DNA from: Clostridiales bacterium
GTDB lineage: Bacteria > Bacillota > Clostridia > Oscillospirales > Oscillospiraceae
Assembly: GCA_004556205.1 (NCBI GenBank)
Contig: SFIL01000056.1
Span: 1 to 5,570, forward strand
Reading direction: 5' to 3'
Length of the DNA: 5,570 bases
This document shows, one piece after another, positions 5,429 through 5,570 of this stretch. The position numbers and the translations under genes are program-made. Position 1 is the stretch's first letter, and every line of letters begins with the position of its first letter. The notes beneath the pieces are model-generated. The model was not told the origin of the DNA. It saw only the letters and a list, made by a program, of their open reading frames with translations, and made no database searches.

Positions 5429-5570
5429 CAGACTGTCAAAAAACTATCGTCTTGTCATTGCGAGACCCCGGAGGGGTCGTGGCAATCTCGCAGAATAATT
5501 TCGCTTCTTGTATGTTTTTCGGCGAATACGAAATTTTTCTAATTAGATTGCCACGTCGCTGCGCTCCTCG
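5425..5570 (+). repeat. Dispersed inverted-unit repeat, right copy (runs off the window)
   Basis: 5425-5551 is the inverted partner of 47-174. Unit A runs from TGTCATTGCGAG through a GACCCC/GGGGTC hairpin to GTGGCAATCT (to 5488). A central AT-rich segment contains AATTTCG (5497-5503) facing CGAAATT (5529-5535). Unit B starts at AGATTGCC (5545-5552) and continues CACGTCGCTGCGCTCCTCG to the end of the window. Unit B read backwards shares CGAG and CGTGGCAATCT with unit A, so the element is a pair of inverted REP-like units. It begins in the T run of the preceding terminator. No coding capacity is visible, and 5552-5570 is not shared with the left copy. Confidence 0.85.

Noticed and set aside
47..5551. 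Composite transposon or genomic island
   Set aside because: There is no transposase or integrase, the repeats are short and non-coding, and the enclosed genes are housekeeping genes with uniform base composition.

Overview
The window looks like ordinary chromosomal sequence from a Gram-positive anaerobe, most likely a member of the Clostridia (Oscillospirales/Ruminococcaceae-like). The reasons are the strong AGGAGG-type ribosome binding sites, the promoters with TGn extended -10 boxes, the clostridial flavour of the NAD synthetase and 6-phosphofructokinase, and the terminal repeats of the 'TCATTGCGAG...GTGGCAATCT' type that are scattered through many such genomes. GC content is moderate, a little above half by eye. 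The taxonomic placement is an inference.

Four complete genes alternate in direction, and each appears to be its own transcription unit. On the minus strand, nadE (269-1006) encodes ammonia-dependent NAD+ synthetase. It shares a 149-bp intergenic region with the divergent pfkA (1156-2142, plus), an ATP-type 6-phosphofructokinase. pfkA converges on rplS (2220-2561, minus; ribosomal protein L19) across a strong two-way hairpin terminator. rplS has its own promoter and a roughly 75-nt structured leader that may be an L19 autoregulatory leader. Divergent from rplS is a large P-type cation ATPase of the CtpE/EXP7 type (ATG at 2822, 804 aa, ten predicted membrane helices). It is followed by a short in-frame 40-codon ORF of unknown nature and a very strong hairpin terminator (5393-5428).

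Both ends of the window lie in copies of one dispersed repeat (47-174 and 5425-5551, opposite orientations, about 95% identical over 128 aligned positions). Each copy sits just downstream of the 3' end of an outward-transcribed gene, with the same polarity relative to that gene. Each is built from two inverted REP-like units around an AT-rich centre. No transposase is present. The window may be a contig whose ends were set by this repeat.

The genes do not form a pathway. They are housekeeping functions: glycolysis, NAD synthesis, translation and cation transport. I see no defence system, CRISPR array, tRNA, rRNA or complete mobile element. The points most worth checking are the repeat family and its position at gene ends, the apparent loss of several effector-site residues in PfkA, the missing classical cation ligands in the ATPase, and the small ORF with a 16-bp perfect palindrome behind the ATPase.
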